Origin: Pyrenopolyporus hunteri
Taxonomy: Eukaryota > Ascomycota > Sordariomycetes > Xylariales > Hypoxylaceae
DNA: 64,000 bases
Reading direction: 5' to 3'
Assembly (NCBI GenBank): GCA_902806595.1
Contig: CADCXC010000038.1
Span: forward strand, 3,968,001 to 4,032,000
Below, in pieces: positions 62,170 to 64,000 of this stretch; positions within the stretch are counted from its first letter, which is position 1, and every line of letters begins with the position of its first letter. The notes beneath the pieces are model-generated. The model was not told the DNA's origin. It saw only the letters and a program-made list of their open reading frames with translations, and did not search any database. The position numbers and the translations under genes are program-made.

Positions 62170-62926
62170 ATTGAAGGATGACGGCTTGTAGGACCTCGAC
62201 GTATTCAAGTCTATTGTATCTTTCTCCCCTTTTTTTTTCCTTTTTATTTCTTGAAGGCTGAAGGCCAAGTATTGAAAATGTTGCCGTCTGGACGAGGGTT
62301 GTAGAGCTACAAACAACGCCTGGAACCCCAAAATGTGAGGTACAACTACAGCAGTACATACAGCACCTAGGCTGCTGGGGTATGAGCTTAGGAATGATAC
62401 CTGTCTCGGGTTGTGTGTGGCTGAAATTGTGGCTTGCTATTACATTTCCCGCACTTGACGCGTCCCTGAAACGCGTTCGTTCTTGCCAGTTGCTAAGCCA
62501 GTTGCTGAGCCATTGGCATTGGCCCATTGATTGCTCAAAAAGAACCTTTTTGGCTTTGTGCGGCTCCATCTCCGTCTCATTAATCGATTTACTTGGTCTA
62601 AATAAAGCAACCCAAAAGCAAACTGAGGATTTTGAAGGCTGGGAATCCTAGACTGATTCACAATTCATGCATGTGGCCACCCTGTTCTACCATTCGCTTA
62701 CCCACTCCATTTGCGATGCCGTAAATTCATTATACGTATGCATTGACCATCCAAATCCTGGCTATGCTTCTCTCATCGCGAGCAGCTCAACATAAGCCAT
62801 TGCTCAAGTCTTACAACCGCCGTATGTTCTGTGTGTTGCTCGGTCCAAAGCGATCCGCACCCTTATTTGCGTCCGGCCGCCCTCCCCGCTGTTCTCTTCC
62901 AATAACAGAAAGCCACAAAGGTTGCA
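62170..62926. promoter_or_regulatory. Divergent intergenic region between dynamitin and the 3'-terminal gene
   Basis: This 757-bp interval lies between two divergent start codons. The dynamitin side has a long A/G run on its coding strand (T-tract 62230-62240). The frames here are short and domain-free. A plus-strand frame starting at 62743 overlaps the start of the next gene in another phase and is not accepted. Confidence 0.5.
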
Positions 62927-64000
62927 ATGCCGATGCGGCCGATGAACCGGCGCATCGGGCTCAATAAACACCAGAGGCCGCCTCGTCTGCTATCAACGGT
63001 CCCAAATCGAGAAACCCAGGACTCTAAATCTAGATCTACCAATGTTAAGGGCCAAGCCTCTGTCTCTAAAATGGGCCGAGATGTAAGGATTCGAGAACCC
63101 GAATCTATCACCGCGCCACCTGAGGATAGTGACGAGGAGGAGGAGGACTATAAGCTACTTCGTCGAAGCGCCCATGACGAATCGCATGATACAGATTCTG
63201 ACGACAATAAGGTCCGACGTGGGGATATCAAACCTACAACTTTCAGCAGTATTCAGTCGCCACCGCACAGAAGCAATACGCGGAGAAGCACGCGAGGGCA
63301 ATCTAAGCCGTCATCTCAAGAGAGGTATGGCACAAGTAACGCCCGAACGGATGAGCCTTCTAGCTCAGCTGGCTCGAAGAGGTCGGCTGAAGCTCCTAGT
63401 GCCGGTTTGGGCAGCCACCTGACGGACGGATATGGCTTTACTATGAAGAAGCCAACCGGTTCGAAACGTACCACCTACGGCGGTAGACCATCACACCCTA
63501 AATCTTCGCAGATGAAATCATCCCAAGGATCCGTACCTAGATCTTCAGCCCCTCAACTTGGCAGTATGTATACACCTCGCTCACTACAGTCAATACTAAC
63601 AAACATTTTAAATAGAAGATTACTCTCCACCGAGTAAAAGGTTTAAACGGTTTAAAACAAGTCCAGGCCCCGAGCATGATCTGTCGCCTCCGGCGCCGCA
63701 GTTCAAAAATCCCGGTAGTATTACTCCAGAGAACATAAAGTCATCGAAGACTTTCATCAGACCACAATCCTTAGCAGATTCAACGCCAGAGAGTGACATC
63801 AAGAAACCAATGTTCCGACGTAGCAGCTTATCGTCTGTTGACTCACCAGCAAAGAGCAAATTCAAATTGTTTGACCCCGATGAAGAATCTGATGTTTCTC
63901 TAGGAGCTAAGCTGAATCAGCGGCTTGGTAGAACAGACAGCATGAAGAAGTCTAAAGCCAAGAAGCGAAAATCCTCGTCAGAATCCGCAGCAGAGGAACT
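62927..64000 (+). CDS. Unrecognised nuclear-type protein, 5' part only
   Basis: Exon 1 is 62927-63563. A 52-nt intron (GTATGT..TAG, branch CTAAC) leads to exon 2 from 63616, which is still open at the window edge. The visible part, about 341 residues, is hydrophilic and low in hydrophobic clusters, so probably disordered. It has an acidic patch (PPEDSDEEEEDYKLLRRS), Ser/Thr/Arg-rich stretches, and basic clusters that could be nuclear localisation signals (PPSKRFKRFK, KKSKAKKRKSSS). SPP and TP motifs suggest phosphorylation by proline-directed kinases. I cannot name the family; the catalytic or folded domain, if any, lies beyond the window. The start could also be the in-frame ATG at 63071 (MGRDVRIREPE). 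Confidence 0.7.

Noticed and set aside
62743..62967. 74-codon frame overlapping the start of the last gene
   Set aside because: Different phase from the accepted frame, no domain, and it ends shortly after the accepted start.

Overview
The window looks like nuclear DNA of a filamentous ascomycete, most likely Sordariomycetes (the class is inferred). The evidence is short introns (mostly 52-97 nt) with GT..AG ends and CTAAC-type branch points, fungal versions of core eukaryotic genes, and a large AT-rich block whose C's survive almost only in CpG, the usual mark of repeat-induced point mutation (RIP).

Layout. (1) 1-17962, gene-poor left arm: a fungal rhodopsin-like seven-helix membrane protein (1011-2335), the ribosome-biogenesis factor ERB1/BOP1 (3624-5991) and one unrecognised single-exon gene (10343-11059, minus). 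The rest is non-coding DNA rich in CCTACCTA/TAGGTAGG motifs, T-tracts and short microsatellites. (2) 17963-46219, a 28.26-kb AT-rich island. It is bounded by inverted repeats that match at 42 of 47 positions in their core, has no intact gene, and contains degenerate copies of at least one internal repeat family plus a 12/15-bp minisatellite. (3) 46220-64000, gene-rich right arm after 2.7 kb of microsatellite-rich DNA: a patatin-like protein whose catalytic motifs look degenerate (minus); a 273-bp MITE-like element with perfect 34-bp terminal inverted repeats; LEO1 (minus) and a MOB2-type gene (plus), which are divergent; a PSI-domain membrane protein (plus) convergent with the molybdopterin synthase small subunit (minus); RPS28 (minus); dynamitin/dynactin p50 (minus); and the 5' part of an unrecognised, probably nuclear, gene (plus) that runs off the window.

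The genes form no operon or biosynthetic cluster. They are housekeeping functions: ribosome assembly and a ribosomal protein, Paf1-complex transcription elongation, NDR-kinase signalling, dynein motor function, and molybdenum cofactor synthesis. The most unusual structure is the island with inverted repeats at its ends. It may be one very large RIP-inactivated terminal-inverted-repeat element carrying nested insertions, or two related ends brought together by nested insertion; the sequence alone does not decide. Exon coordinates were worked out by hand from splice motifs and reading frames.
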